A DNA stretch of 64,000 nt from Aquilaria yunnanensis. Taxonomy: Eukaryota > Streptophyta > Magnoliopsida > Malvales > Thymelaeaceae. The DNA is taken from positions 8,124,501 through 8,188,500 of the forward strand of contig CM077599.1 in the NCBI GenBank assembly GCA_039654915.1, given 5' to 3'. The notes beneath the pieces are model-generated. The model ran no database searches, had not been told where the DNA came from, and saw only the letters and a list, made by a program, of their open reading frames with translations. Each line of letters begins with the position of its first letter. Positions within the stretch are counted from its first letter, which is position 1. Of the stretch, positions 32,651 through 42,030 are shown in pieces. Made by a program: the position numbers and the translations under genes.

Positions 32651-33199
32651 ATGGAGTCTTCTCTTTCCGCCCTACGAAAGTATTTTCCTTCCTTCCCAAT
32701 AAATGTTCTTAAAAAGATTTATCAAGCTAGATGTGAACGATTCAGAGTATTTATGCACAAAGGCATTCCTGATAATGTGCGGTGGCTAATTGAAGCTAAG
32801 GTTCGTTCAGCTGGTGAAGTTCCAGAAGCGTTCTTTCCCCGTATGCCCGGCTTTGGTAAAAGCGCTTATGCCAAAAAAAGAAGAGCAAAGAGGCTAGGCG
32901 TTTGTCATAATTGTGGATGGTGGATTTGTGGCAATAAATGTCGTTCTCCAGGAGTGATCACCAGAAATCGTAATGATAGAATAAGATTCATTAAGAATGG
33001 CTTGCGTAAGGAATCTCTAGAAGATATTCGAGAGGTTCTTGAAGCGCATTCTTGCGGAATAGTGCAATTTGAGGTTGTTGGATTATGGATAATTTTCCAA
33101 AAAGAACGAGATCGTTACAGTCTTGGGAATCTGACCCTAAACGACCCTGTTTGCCAGTTTGTGAGAAAGCTAGATGAGATGCAAATCACCGATTCGTAG
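32651..33199 (+). CDS. Cargo ORF, copy 3: intact basic four-cysteine-cluster protein (182 aa)
   Basis: The only uninterrupted copy; codon 77 is AGA where copies 1 and 2 have TGA. Residues 1-40 are helical (SALRKYFPSFP, LKKIYQARCERFRVF), 45-60 amphipathic, 68-82 strongly basic (GKSAYAKKRRAKRLG). The cysteines are C85, C88, C93 and C97 (CHNCGWWICGNKC). Then DRIRFIKNGLRKESLEDI, and a C-terminal LWIIFQKERDRYSLGNLTLNDPVCQFVRKL. There is no signal peptide or membrane segment; a nucleic-acid-binding protein is likely. The start is the ATG at 32651, homologous to the starts of copies 1 and 2. A TTG five codons upstream is not homologous to them. An RNA-silencing suppressor role is inferred only from resemblance to Betaflexiviridae cysteine-rich proteins. 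Confidence 0.8.
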   Translation: MESSLSALRKYFPSFPINVLKKIYQARCERFRVFMHKGIPDNVRWLIEAKVRSAGEVPEAFFPRMPGFGKSAYAKKRRAKRLGVCHNCGWWICGNKCRSPGVITRNRNDRIRFIKNGLRKESLEDIREVLEAHSCGIVQFEVVGLWIIFQKERDRYSLGNLTLNDPVCQFVRKLDEMQITDS

Positions 33200-33253
33200 A
33201 AAGCATTGAAGCCATTACTGGACGCAAAGCTAGTGGAAGACGAGGATCAAAGT

Positions 33254-33720
33254 CACGATTACTGTACGTGCTAGCTGTCGCTTTTGAAATTTTCCTCCCC
33301 TTTTGGTAATAATGTATCCACTCCTGACGTGAACCAAAGTCACGATTACTGTACGTGCTAGCTGTCGCTTTTGAAATTTTCCTCCCCTTTTGGTAATAAT
33401 GTATCCACTCCTGACGTGAACCAAAGTCACGATTTCTGTACGTGCTAGCTGTCGCTTTTGAAATTTTCCTCCCCTTTGGCAATAATGTACCCACTCCTGA
33501 CACGGACTACTGTATATAGCTGCCACTTTTTAAAATTTTCCTTCTCTTTCAACAATCACGTACCTACTCCTGACGTAAGCTACAATAGTGACTACTGTAC
33601 ATGCTAGCAGCTATTTTGAAAATTTTCCTCCTCTTTTAACGATAGTGTACCTATACCTGACCAGAGTCATACTCGTGACTACTGTGAATAGCTGGCAATA
33701 ATGTATCCATTCTTGAAAAT
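33254..33720 (+). repeat. 87-bp tandem repeats in the cargo spacer
   Basis: Three near-identical 87-bp units start at 33254, 33341 and 33428, each with CACGATT-CTGTACGTGCTAGC and ending ACTCCTGACGTGAACC. Decayed units follow to about 33720. A single diverged copy of the same unit lies after cargo copies 1 (about 31690-31780) and 2 (about 32485-32570), so the unit is the ancestral 3' flank of each cargo ORF, amplified after the third. Confidence 0.9.
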
Positions 33721-33747
33721 AAAATTATTGCCTTATCTCTTCATCTC

Positions 33748-33754
33748 TATAAAT
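33748..33754 (+). promoter_or_regulatory. TATA box before the LOG-like gene
   Basis: TATAAAT in a CTTATCTCTTCATCTC context, 40 bp upstream of the LOG ATG. This would give a leader of only about 10 nt. Confidence 0.45.
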
Positions 33755-33787
33755 ATATCCTCTTTTCTCACAAGGGTAAGGATAGGA

Positions 33788-34415
33788 ATGGAGAAAACCC
33801 CAACTCATAAATCCCGAAGTATTTGTGTATTTTTTGGGGCTTTTCCTGGAAAAGATGAAGAGTATTTAAAGGCAGCCAACCATTTGGGTAGAGTATTAGC
33901 TGAGCGAAAAATACATTTAGTTTATGGAGGAGGTAGTGTCGGATTAATGGGAGCTGTAGCATCAGCAGCATCTTTAGGAGGAAGCCAGGTTCTGGGTATT
34001 ATCCTTGCATCTCTGAAATCGGTTTCTGGGGGCACGATTGGAGAAGAGCTAGTGGTTAAAAATCTGCAAGAGCGTTTGTTACAAATGCTTTTTAATGCTG
34101 ATGCTTTTATCGCTCTACCAGGTGGTTTTGGCACATTAGGAAAGTCTTCCAAATCGCTTCCATGGCCCAACTTAATTTGCATCAAAAACCATTGGGCTCT
34201 TAAATGTTAACTATTTCTTCGCAGGTCTATTATCTTTTATGAATCGTGCTGTGAAGCAGAAGTTTATCCCTGAGGTGGCACGACAAATCATAATATCCGC
34301 AACAACTGCTGAAGAATTGCTAGATAAAATGCAAGCTTTTGTTCCTGAACCAGATCCAGCGATGATCCAAATAGACTGGACACGACAGTCTTTCCCGACC
34401 AGTTCACTCCCATAA
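33788..34415 (+). pseudogene. LOG: Captured intronless LONELY GUY (LOG) cytokinin riboside 5'-monophosphate phosphoribohydrolase, two frameshifts
   Basis: LOG enzymes release active cytokinin bases from their riboside monophosphates. The first 116 codons read as a LOG N-terminus: SICVFFGAFPGKDEEYL, HLVYGGGSVGLMGAVA, VLGIILASL, the Arg-bearing LQERLLQML helix, then ADAFIALPGGFGTL. The first frameshift (about 34136-34144) falls inside the PGGxGTxxE motif and removes the catalytic Glu. The frame then continues in a second frame (QIASMAQLNLHQKPL) to a second single-base shift near 34193, and in a third frame to TAA at 34413-34415 (GLLNVNYFFAGLLSFMN, FIPEVARQIIISATTAEEL). Restoring neither, the total length still matches the family (about 210 aa). 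Plant LOG genes have several introns; none is present here, so the copy came from spliced RNA. The start is the homologous ATG, not the upstream in-frame ATG at 33701, which lies in repeat sequence. Confidence 0.85.
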
Positions 34416-34964
34416 TTGTCCTTTACCCGGCCTGTTGAAGCATTGTGAAAGAAGAAGCGATTTGATCCGTTTTTCTTGTCCTTTCATTTTAATTATCAGC
34501 ATTTTCTTTCGTATTTCAGTTTTTCTTTTCAGGGAATTTCGTTATCTTATAAGATAGTTTCGTCCATGCTGATATTAAAACCATGCGACAATGCCTTTAG
34601 GTTGGAATGGCTGAGTAAAGAGTAATTTTTGTTACTCTTGAGACGCATCCTATTAGGTCTACTAGGCATAACATTTTGGGGTAGTTAAGCTTTAACCTTA
34701 TTCGGATGACATATCTCACAAGGGAATCTATATTTACTGAAGAAAATATTAGATGAACCTTGAATATTGATTCCAAACATCCGTTCCCTTTACATAATTT
34801 GTCAGTGTTATTGTCATCATCAAGATTCACTCGTTTTATCGAAGCCTAATTCTTTGCGCTCGCCTATTATGAAAATTCACACTTTCGAAGAAAATTATTC
34901 CAATTTCAATTGCTTTCATATAAATTTCGCTCGAGGTCCTAAGGAAAGCTCCTTAGCCTCAAAA
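34416..34964 (+). other. Non-coding spacer between LOG and the minisatellite
   Basis: No supported ORF. It ends in a hairpin-like GAGGTCCTAAGGA...TCCTTAGCCTC (about 34933-34962) that looks like a single ancestral unit of the following array. Confidence 0.55.
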
Positions 34965-35850
34965 TCAATTTTCATCATCAGGGTTTTAAGGATGGAACCT
35001 TTGCCTCGAAAAGAATCAATTTTCATCATCGGGGTTTTAAGGATGGAACCTTTGCCTCGAAAATAATCAATTTTCATCATCGGGGTTTTAAGGATGGAAC
35101 CTTTGCCTCGAAAACAATCAATTTTCATCATCGGGGTTTTAAGGATGGAACCTTTGCCTCGAAAACAATCAATTTTCATCATCGGGGTTTTAAGGATGGA
35201 ACCTTTGCCTCGAAAACAATCAATTTTCATCATCGGGGTTTTAAGGATGGAACCTTTGCCTCGAAAACAATCAATTTTCATCATCGGGGTTTTAAGGATG
35301 GAACCTTTGCCTCGAAAACAATCAATTTTCATCATCGGGGTTTTAAGGATGGAACCTTTGCCTCGAAAACAATCAATTTTCATCATCGGGGTTTTAAGGA
35401 TGGAACCTTTGCCTCGAAAATAATCAATTTTCATCATCGGGGTTTTAAGGATGGAACCTTTGCCTCGAAAACAATCAATTTTCATCATCAGGGTTTTAAG
35501 GATGGAACCTTTGCCTCGAAAACAATCAATTTTCATCATCGGGGTTTTAAGGATGGAACCTTTGCCTCGAAAACAATCAATTTTCATCATCGGGGTTTTA
35601 AGGATGGAACCTTTGCCTCGAAAACAATCAATTTTCATCATCGGGGTTTTAAGGATGGAACCTTTGCCTCGAAAACAATCAATTTTCATCATCAGGGTTT
35701 TAAGGATGGAACCTTTGCCTCGAAAATAATCAATTTTCATCATCGGGGTTTTAAGGATGGAACCTTTGCCTCGAAAAGAATCAATTTTCATCGCCGGGGT
35801 TTTAAGGATGGAACCTTTGCCCCGAAAATAATCAATTTTCATCAATCCGA
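34965..35850 (+). repeat. Minisatellite A: about 17 units of 51 bp
   Basis: Unit GGGGTTTTAAGGATGGAACC + TTTGCCTCGAAAACAATCAA + TTTTCATCATC. ATG of successive units at 34992, 35043 and so on in exact 51-base steps to 35808. Because 51 is a multiple of three, both strands stay open, which produces long repetitive but meaningless reading frames (309 codons on the minus strand). Each unit can fold: CGGGG with CCTCG outside and AAGG with CCTT inside, loop ATGGAA. Confidence 0.97.
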
Positions 35851-36870
35851 GGTTTTAAGGATAGAACCTTTGCCTCGAGATCAATCAATCAATCCGAGGT
35901 TTTAAGGATGGAACCTTTGCCTCGAGATCAATCAATCAATCCGAGGTTTTAAGGATGGAACCTTTGCCTCGAAATCAATCAATCAATCCGAGGTTTTAAG
36001 GATGGAACCTTTGCCTCGAGATCAATCAATTCGAGGTTTTAAGGATGGAACCTTTACCTCGACATCAATCAATCAATCCGAGGTTTTAAGGATGGAACCT
36101 TTGTCTCGACATCAATCAATCAATTCGAGGCTTTAAGGATGGAACCTTTACCTCGACATCAATCAATCAATCCGAGGTTTTAAGGATGGAACCTTTGCCT
36201 CGAAATCAACCAATCAATCTGAGGTTTTAAGGATGAAACCTTTACCTCGAAATCAATCAATTAATCCGAGGTTTTAAGGATGGAACCTTTGCCTCGAGAT
36301 CAATCAATCAATCCGAGGTTTTAAGGATGGAACCTTTGCCTCGAGATCAATCAATCAATCCGAGGTTTTAAGGATGGAACCTTTGCCTCGAGATCAATCA
36401 ATCAATCCGAGGTTTTAAGGATGGAACCTTTGCCTCGAGATCAATCAATCAATTCGAGGTTTTAAGGATGGAACCTTTACCTCGACATCAATCAATCAAT
36501 CCGAGGTTTTAAGGATGGAACCTTTACCTCGAAATCAATCAATTAAACCGAGCTTTTAAGGATGGAACCTTTGCCTCGAGATCAATCAATCAATTCGAGG
36601 TTTTAAGGATGGAACCTTTACCTCGAAATCAACCAATCAATCTGAGGTTTTAAGGATGGAACCTTTGCCTCGAAATCAATCAATCAATCTGAGGTTTTAA
36701 GGATGAAATCTTTGCCTCGAGATCAATCAATCAATTCAAGGTTTTAAGGATGAAACCTTTGCCTCGAAATCAATCAATCAATTCGAGGTTTTAAGGATGG
36801 AACCTTTGCTTCGAAATCAATCAATCAATCCGAGGTTTTAAGGATGAAACCTTTGCCTCAGAAACAATCA
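35851..36870 (+). repeat. Minisatellite B: about 22 units of about 47 bp
   Basis: Same core as array A (GAGGTTTTAAGGATGGAACC + TTTGCCTCGA) but with an ATCAATCAATCAATC linker. The period is mostly 47 bp, with a few 43-bp units. Several units show G-to-A changes (GGATGAAACC). The closing pair is CGAGG/CCTCG. The array sits in the 3' UTR of the giant element. Confidence 0.97.
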
Positions 36871-37023
36871 ATTTTCCTTCAACGATAGGAGAGCTCCTAT
36901 CGCCGGGGTTCTAAGGAGAGTTCCTTAACCTCACGATTTAGGCGGCGAAAAGGTTTTCAATGCCTAGCTAAGCCGGACGAAATTTGGTAACGACTTTGCA
37001 TACATCATGTCTCATGAAGCATG
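36871..37023 (+). other. 3' UTR end of the giant element
   Basis: Includes a second single hairpin unit like the one before the array (GGGGTTCTAAGGA...TCCTTAACCTC, about 36904-36935), so the whole minisatellite is bracketed by two ancestral-type hairpins. Confidence 0.6.
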
Positions 37024-37037
37024 CAAAGGGGGGCAGC
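37024..37037 (+). promoter_or_regulatory. Polypurine tract
   Basis: CAAAGGGGGGCAGC directly before the 3' LTR TGTTGACACC; the expected primer site for plus-strand DNA synthesis. Confidence 0.8.
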
Positions 37038-40000
37038 TGTTGACACCCAATTTCGTCCGACCATAAAAAAATTTTAAAAGAAATTAAATAAAAAAAAATT
37101 ATTATTTTTATTATTACTAAAAATTTTAATTAGTTTAAAATACATTTTTTTTTGTGAAGATTTGATTTAAAATGATATATGTGTGTATTTGAAAGAAAAA
37201 AAGAAAACTCCAAAAAAATGGCAAAATTTAAAAGTTTGAGGTAAAAATGACAACATTAAGAAGTTTCGGGAAAAATTGACAAATTCTGAAAGTTCTAGGA
37301 GCATTTGGTAGTTTGTCACATAAAATTTTGGGCCTGCCGACGTTTCTGGCGCAAATTGACAGAAAACGACAAAATTGTCAAAATCAGAAGCTTCAGGAAC
37401 TTATCCAGAGGCTGAGAGACGTAAAGGACTAAAATTGTCATTTTACCAATTTAAAAGATAAGTTTGAAATTTTTTATTAATTTATCCATCAACAGTTCAG
37501 CCAAACTTCCTCTATAAATAGCCCCCCAAATTTTGTGCTGAACACACAGAAAAAATAGCAAAAAAAACTTAGAGCTCCGTTTTAAAAAAAAATAAAATTA
37601 CATCCCTTAGCCCCAGCCCTCTTCCCTTCTTCCCCAGAAAGCCAAAATTTTTTTTTCCTTGTTCCGTTTCTCTCTCTCTCTCTCTCTCTCTCTCCTCACC
37701 GCCGCCGCCTCCGCCGTGCCCGTGCCGCCGTCGCCCCGCCGTCCCGCCTCCGCCGTGCCCGTGCCGCCGTCGCCCCGCAGGCCCGCCGCCGCGTTCCCTT
37801 TTCTTTTCCCTCCTTTTCCTTCTTTCTCCTCGGACCTCCTCCCCTCGCCGGCCGCTGTCTCCGCCGTGCCGTCGCTCGCCGCCCCGTGCCCGTGCCGCCG
37901 CGCCACCCCCGCCGTCCCCCCTGCCCCTGGCCCAGCCGCCACCGGCCGCCAGCCCCTTTCCCCCCTCGCGCTCGCGTCGCGCCTGTACTCAGCAAATTCA
38001 AAAATTTCAACCTTTAGGTAAAATTCTACTTTAATACTTCATCTTTTCAATTCTTTTCATTTTGGTCACTAATCTTTTTATTTTGTTTTTTTTTTCAGAA
38101 TTAATTACTAACTTTATTTTTTTTACTTGTGTATTTATTTGTTTATTATTGTTATTGTTACTAACCTTTTTTTTTTTTTTTGTTATTATTAACTTGTTAA
38201 CTAACTTACTAACAACTAACTTTTAACATTATTATTGTTACTAACCTTTTAATTTTTGCATTATTACTAACTTTTATTATTGTTAATTAATTTAATCAAC
38301 TTGGTTAATTAACAATTAATTAATTTGGCTAAATTTTATTATTGTTGTTAATTAATTAATTTAATTAACTTGACTAACTTTTTATTATTGTTGTTAACAA
38401 TTAATTTAATTAAACTTGGCTAATTTTTATTATTGTTGTTAATTAATTTAATCTAACTTTTACTAACCTTTTTTATTGTTATTAACTAACTAATCCAACT
38501 AATCTAACTATATTAATTGTGCTAACTTTTATTATTATTGTGTTATTAAAGTGGATGGCCAAAAAGCCCCACTTTATTAATTGAATTTTTTTTATGATTA
38601 AAAGATAAAAAAAGGAATTTTATGTGAATAATTTTCTAAAGCCTAATAAAAAATTACTTTTTTTTATTTTGAAACAAAGTTTTTATTCCTTTTAATAAAC
38701 AAACATAATGAAATAATTCAAAAATAAAATAAATAAATAAATAAACATAAAATCATTCTTTTAATACATCTTTAAAATTAATAATTAATGAAATAAAAAA
38801 AATTAAAACTCCATGACCAAATGATCCGCCAGGATCCATGGCTCGGAAATATTTTTAAATAAAATATATAAATAAATTTTTTCTTTATAAAAAATAAAAA
38901 AAAACTTTAGACTAATATATTAATTATCTATTAATATATAATTTTTTTAGTTTTCTTTATTAATAAAAAGAATAAAAAGCGTAAAATTTTTTGGGTTAAT
39001 ATTTTTCAGTAATATTTTATTTATTTCTTTTAAAATAATAAAATATAAATTTTTTTAGTAAAAAAGAATAAAAAAAGTAATTTTTTTTGGGTTAATATTT
39101 TTCAGTAAAATTTATTTCTTTTAAAATAATAAAATATAACTTTTTTTTAGTTTTCTTTATTAAAAAGAATAAAAAGAGTAAATTTTGGGTTAATATTTTT
39201 CAGTAATATTTTATTTATTTCTTTTAAAATATAACTTTTTTTAGTTTTCTTTATTAATAAAAAGAATAAAAAGAGTAAATTTTGAGTTAATATTTTTCAA
39301 TAATATTTTATTTATTTCTTTTAAAATATAATTTTTTTTAGTTTTCTTTATTAATAAAAAGAATGAAAAGAATAAAAATTTTGGGTTAATATTTTATTCA
39401 GTAATATTTTAGTTATTAAAAGATATAACTTTTTGTTTCCTTTATAAAAATCTTAACCAAATAATTTCAAAATAATACAAAATAAAACAAAAATAATTGA
39501 ATTTTCTCTTAAATATTTTTGACTTATTGATTAGATATATTTTCAGAAATATAAATTAAAAATTAAAAAAAAAAATCTTTCATCAAACAAAGAAGAATAT
39601 AAAAATAAAAATATCAAGACTTTTGTTTTAAAATACATATAAGTTTTCGGTTAAATAATCTTTTATTCCAAAATAAATTAAATAAATATCAAAACTTTTC
39701 TTCTTTTGTTTAAAATATACATATAAATTTTTGATTCTCTTAATAAAACAATTACTTTTGGTTAATCTTTTATAAAAAAAAAAAATAATAAAAAATAAAA
39801 AAATAATAAAAAAATAATAAAAAATTTTTAGTTCATGGTATATTGGCTGGAAACTGTCTCGTGCCCGCTTTTGAGCTGCTTCACCTGGTGAAGAGGGTTT
39901 GGCTGAGTAACAACGCCCCGTACCATGATCAAAATTTTTATTTTTAAACTCTTTAATTCTTTTAAATTAACTTCTTATTAAATAAAAATTAATTATTATT

Positions 40001-41001
40001 TTTTTTAATTCTTTTATAAATTGAGTAATCCTTTAAAATAATAAATATCTTTCATTAAACAAGAAAACAAAAAAAGTAAACAAGAAAAAAAAAGAAAGAT
40101 AAGAAAAATAAAAGAAAGATAAGAAAGAAAAATAAAAGAAAGATAAGAAAGAAAAGAAAGATAAAAAAAATAAAAGAAAAGATAAGAAAAAGAAAAGAAA
40201 GAAAGAAAAGACAAGAAAAATAAAAGAAAGATAAGAAAGAAAAATAAAAGAAAGATAAGATAAAAAAAAGAAAGGAAAGATAAGAAAAAGAAAAGAAAGA
40301 TAAAAGAAAGAAAAAGAAAAAGAAAAGAAAGAAAGAAAAGAATAAAAAAGAAAGAAAAGAAAAGAAATTAAAAGAAAATTAAAAAAAAAAGTAAAAATAA
40401 GTAAAAAAGAAGAAAAAGAAAGAAAGTAAAAAAAGAAGTAAAAATATAAAGATAAATTTTTTAGTTAGTATTAAAAATCATTCATAAACAAAAAGAATTA
40501 CCATTTAAAAATTAATTTCATAATAATAAGAATTAAATAATTACGATAAATCAATTTCCATATCCGGATGATCCGGCAGGATCTACGGTTTGGAAAATAT
40601 CAAACTTTTTAAAATAAATAAATTAAATAAAAAGATAAAAATCCATATTTTTTACAATATGGATAAAATTGTTTAAAATTTCACCAAATTCCGTGTCCAA
40701 ATGACTCGGCAGAGTCCATGGTTCGGAAGTATCAAATTTTATATAAATTAATTAAAAAATCCACATTTCGACTAATCCAGTTAAAATTTCTAATTTTGAA
40801 AATTAACTGAAATTTTTTTTAAAAGCAAAGCAAAACAAAATTAAAATCAACTAAGGTGCCAATTTTTTGGCGTTTTAACAAAGTTGTTTTAACGTAACCG
40901 TACTCCCGATCCCCGAACTCTCGCAGACCATATTTTAGGTATCCAATCGACCTAAGAAAAAACAGATTGGTGGCGACTCCAGAAAACCCGACGTATCCAC
41001 A
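37038..41001 (+). repeat. 3' LTR (3964 bp)
   Basis: Near-identical to the 5' LTR. Differences include a longer CT run near 37673-37694, a short deletion in the purine tract near 40090, a single copy of the hairpin motif at 40690 where the 5' LTR has two, and GTATCCACA in place of GTTGCCACA at the end. Confidence 0.95.
37513..37520 (+). promoter_or_regulatory. TATA box of the 3' LTR
   Basis: Copy of the 5' LTR box. It could drive outward transcription towards the hAT right end. Confidence 0.65.
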
Positions 41002-41344
41002 TATGTGTTAGTTTTATGAACTGGATTGTATTTTTATTTTGTTTTTTATGTTATATGCTTGCATTAATTATTTCAATTTAGTATAATAGATTTGTGATGT
41101 GAAAAAACCGCAACCGAACTGCATTTATACGATGCGGTTTTTTTCAAATTTGTATACAAAGTGATGCAGTTACGGTTTCTAAATTGTAAAACTATTTACT
41201 ATGTTGTGTAATTATGGGTTTAACCCTAAATCCCATTAACCAGCACCATGAACACCCCGAGCTAGAGCTCGTGGTTAGGTTAGAGAGAGGTGGGCAGTGA
41301 TTCTTGTGGGTTGTTCATGATCTGCCATTAAAGCAACAAGTAGA

Positions 41345-41509
41345 GGTAAGCGGCGTTAGGCTTTTAGAAGTCATGGGATGGCACGTGTTGGTCAAAGAGC
41401 TTGACTAATCCACTATACAGAGTTTAGAGGTTAAGTTTAATCAAGTTCAAGTTCAAGGGTATAAGTGTCTTGGTCATTTGAGTTTGGAGACTAAAGGTGC
41501 ATGTAGGGC
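41345..41509 (-). repeat. Right terminal inverted repeat of the outer MULE
   Basis: Inverted partner of 13242-13405. It starts 85 bases beyond the right end of the hAT element, consistent with the hAT having landed near this end. Confidence 0.5.
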
Positions 41510-41570
41510 ACAAAAATTTTGAATAGCAAAAAAAAAAAAAAATGCTGACCTTAGTTGGAGATTACAAAAG

Positions 41571-42030
41571 GGGAAACTTACAATTACACCCCTAAGGTTT
41601 GCCCTAACATATAGTTTATTCCATTTATTTTTAAAAACCTATATTTTACCCTTTATTTCTTTTATACTGTCTGATAACAATTTTTAAAATTATAATTTAA
41701 ACTATATGATAGTCATTTTTCAGTAATTTGAATCTCTCTAATATTTTTTTATAGTTAATAGATATTGTAAATTATTAGCTTTTCCTTTCTGTAAATGCAT
41801 TTTTCTTCCTGTAAATACATATCGGTATTTTTTAAAAGCAATTAACTTTGAAAAAAATATAAAAAATTTTAAAATTACTGAAACATGAATATTAGCTAGT
41901 TTAAATTAAAGTTTCAGAAATTGTTGTCAAACATCGTAAAGGAATTATGGAGTAAAGTGTAGATTTCTAATAATAGATAAGGCAAAGTGTAGGTTAGACC
42001 AAATAGTAAGGGGGTTTTTGTAGTTTTCGC
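41571..42030. mobile_element. MULE-type foldback MITE, 460 bp
   Basis: Flanked by an exact 9-bp duplication TTACAAAAG (41562-41570 and 42031-42039). The two halves are inverted repeats over most of their length (GGGAAACTTACAA... against GCGAAAACTACAA..., TTAAACTA, TTTCAGTAAT, TGCATTT blocks), so the transcript would fold into one long hairpin. No coding. Confidence 0.85.

Larger units (their letters stand above)
16378..41001 (+). mobile_element. Giant Ty3/gypsy Tat/Ogre-type retrotransposon (24.6 kb) with 3' cargo genes
   Basis: Two LTRs (16378-20356, 37038-41001), both TGTTGACACC...CCACA, flanked by an exact TATGT duplication (16373-16377 and 41002-41006). Order: LTR, PBS, ORF1, gag-protease, G-patch segment, pol (RT, degenerate RNase H, second RNase H, integrase), a 7-kb 3' region with four cargo ORFs and a minisatellite, polypurine tract, LTR. 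Size, an ORF before gag, the second RNase H, the gag/pol gap and tandem repeats in the 3' UTR are hallmarks of the Tat lineage that includes Ogre. The LTRs differ by about 20 substitutions plus a few indels by eye, indicating recent insertion. Confidence 0.95.
15522..41260. mobile_element. Non-autonomous hAT element, split by the giant retrotransposon
   Basis: The left end reads TAGGGGTGTACATGG (15522-15536). The right end, read on the minus strand from 41260, is TCGGGGTGTTCATGG, a 13 of 15 match. Flanking 8-mers are GCTGGAGC (15514-15521) and GCTAGAGC (41261-41268), the 8-bp duplication typical of hAT with one substitution. Without the nested insertion the element is about 1.1 kb. Both ends carry subterminal repeats of an ACCGCA/AACCG type (for example 15556-15562 and 41106-41115), as hAT transposase binding regions do. 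There is no transposase coding. Confidence 0.8.
13242..41509. mobile_element. Old Mutator-like element hosting the nested insertions
   Basis: The stretch 13242 to about 13405 is repeated in inverted orientation at about 41345-41509. Shared blocks in the same order include CAAAC, ACACTT, TTGAACT, TTTGAC, TGACTT and AAAAGCCTAA. Flanking 9-mers TGTAAAATT and ACAAAAATT agree at 6 of 9 positions, as for an eroded MULE duplication. Removing the inserted solo LTR and hAT leaves an element of only about 1.1 kb, so it was non-autonomous. Its interior (13405-14037, 15454-15521, 41269-41345) is richer in C and Pro/Ser-coding triplets than the surroundings, as in a Pack-MULE, but I cannot name a captured gene. 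Confidence 0.5.

Noticed and set aside
33186..33526. 98-105-codon minus-strand ORFs with 29-residue repeats
   Set aside because: Produced by the 87-bp tandem repeat (multiple of three) on the strand opposite to the cargo genes.
33701..33787. N-terminal extension of the LOG-like protein
   Set aside because: In frame, but runs through the spacer repeat and the TATA box; homology begins at the ATG at 33788.
34916..35845. 309-codon minus-strand ORF and 92-109-codon plus-strand ORFs made of 17-residue repeats
   Set aside because: They exist only because the minisatellite period (51) is a multiple of three and the unit lacks stops; the 47-bp half of the array breaks the frames. No protein signature.
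34965..36870. CRISPR-like array of short direct repeats
   Set aside because: Units are contiguous with no unique spacers, no cas genes, and the host is a plant. It is a minisatellite.
40014..40214. Phe/Leu/Ser-rich minus-strand ORF
   Set aside because: Translation of the AAGAAAG purine tract in the 3' LTR.
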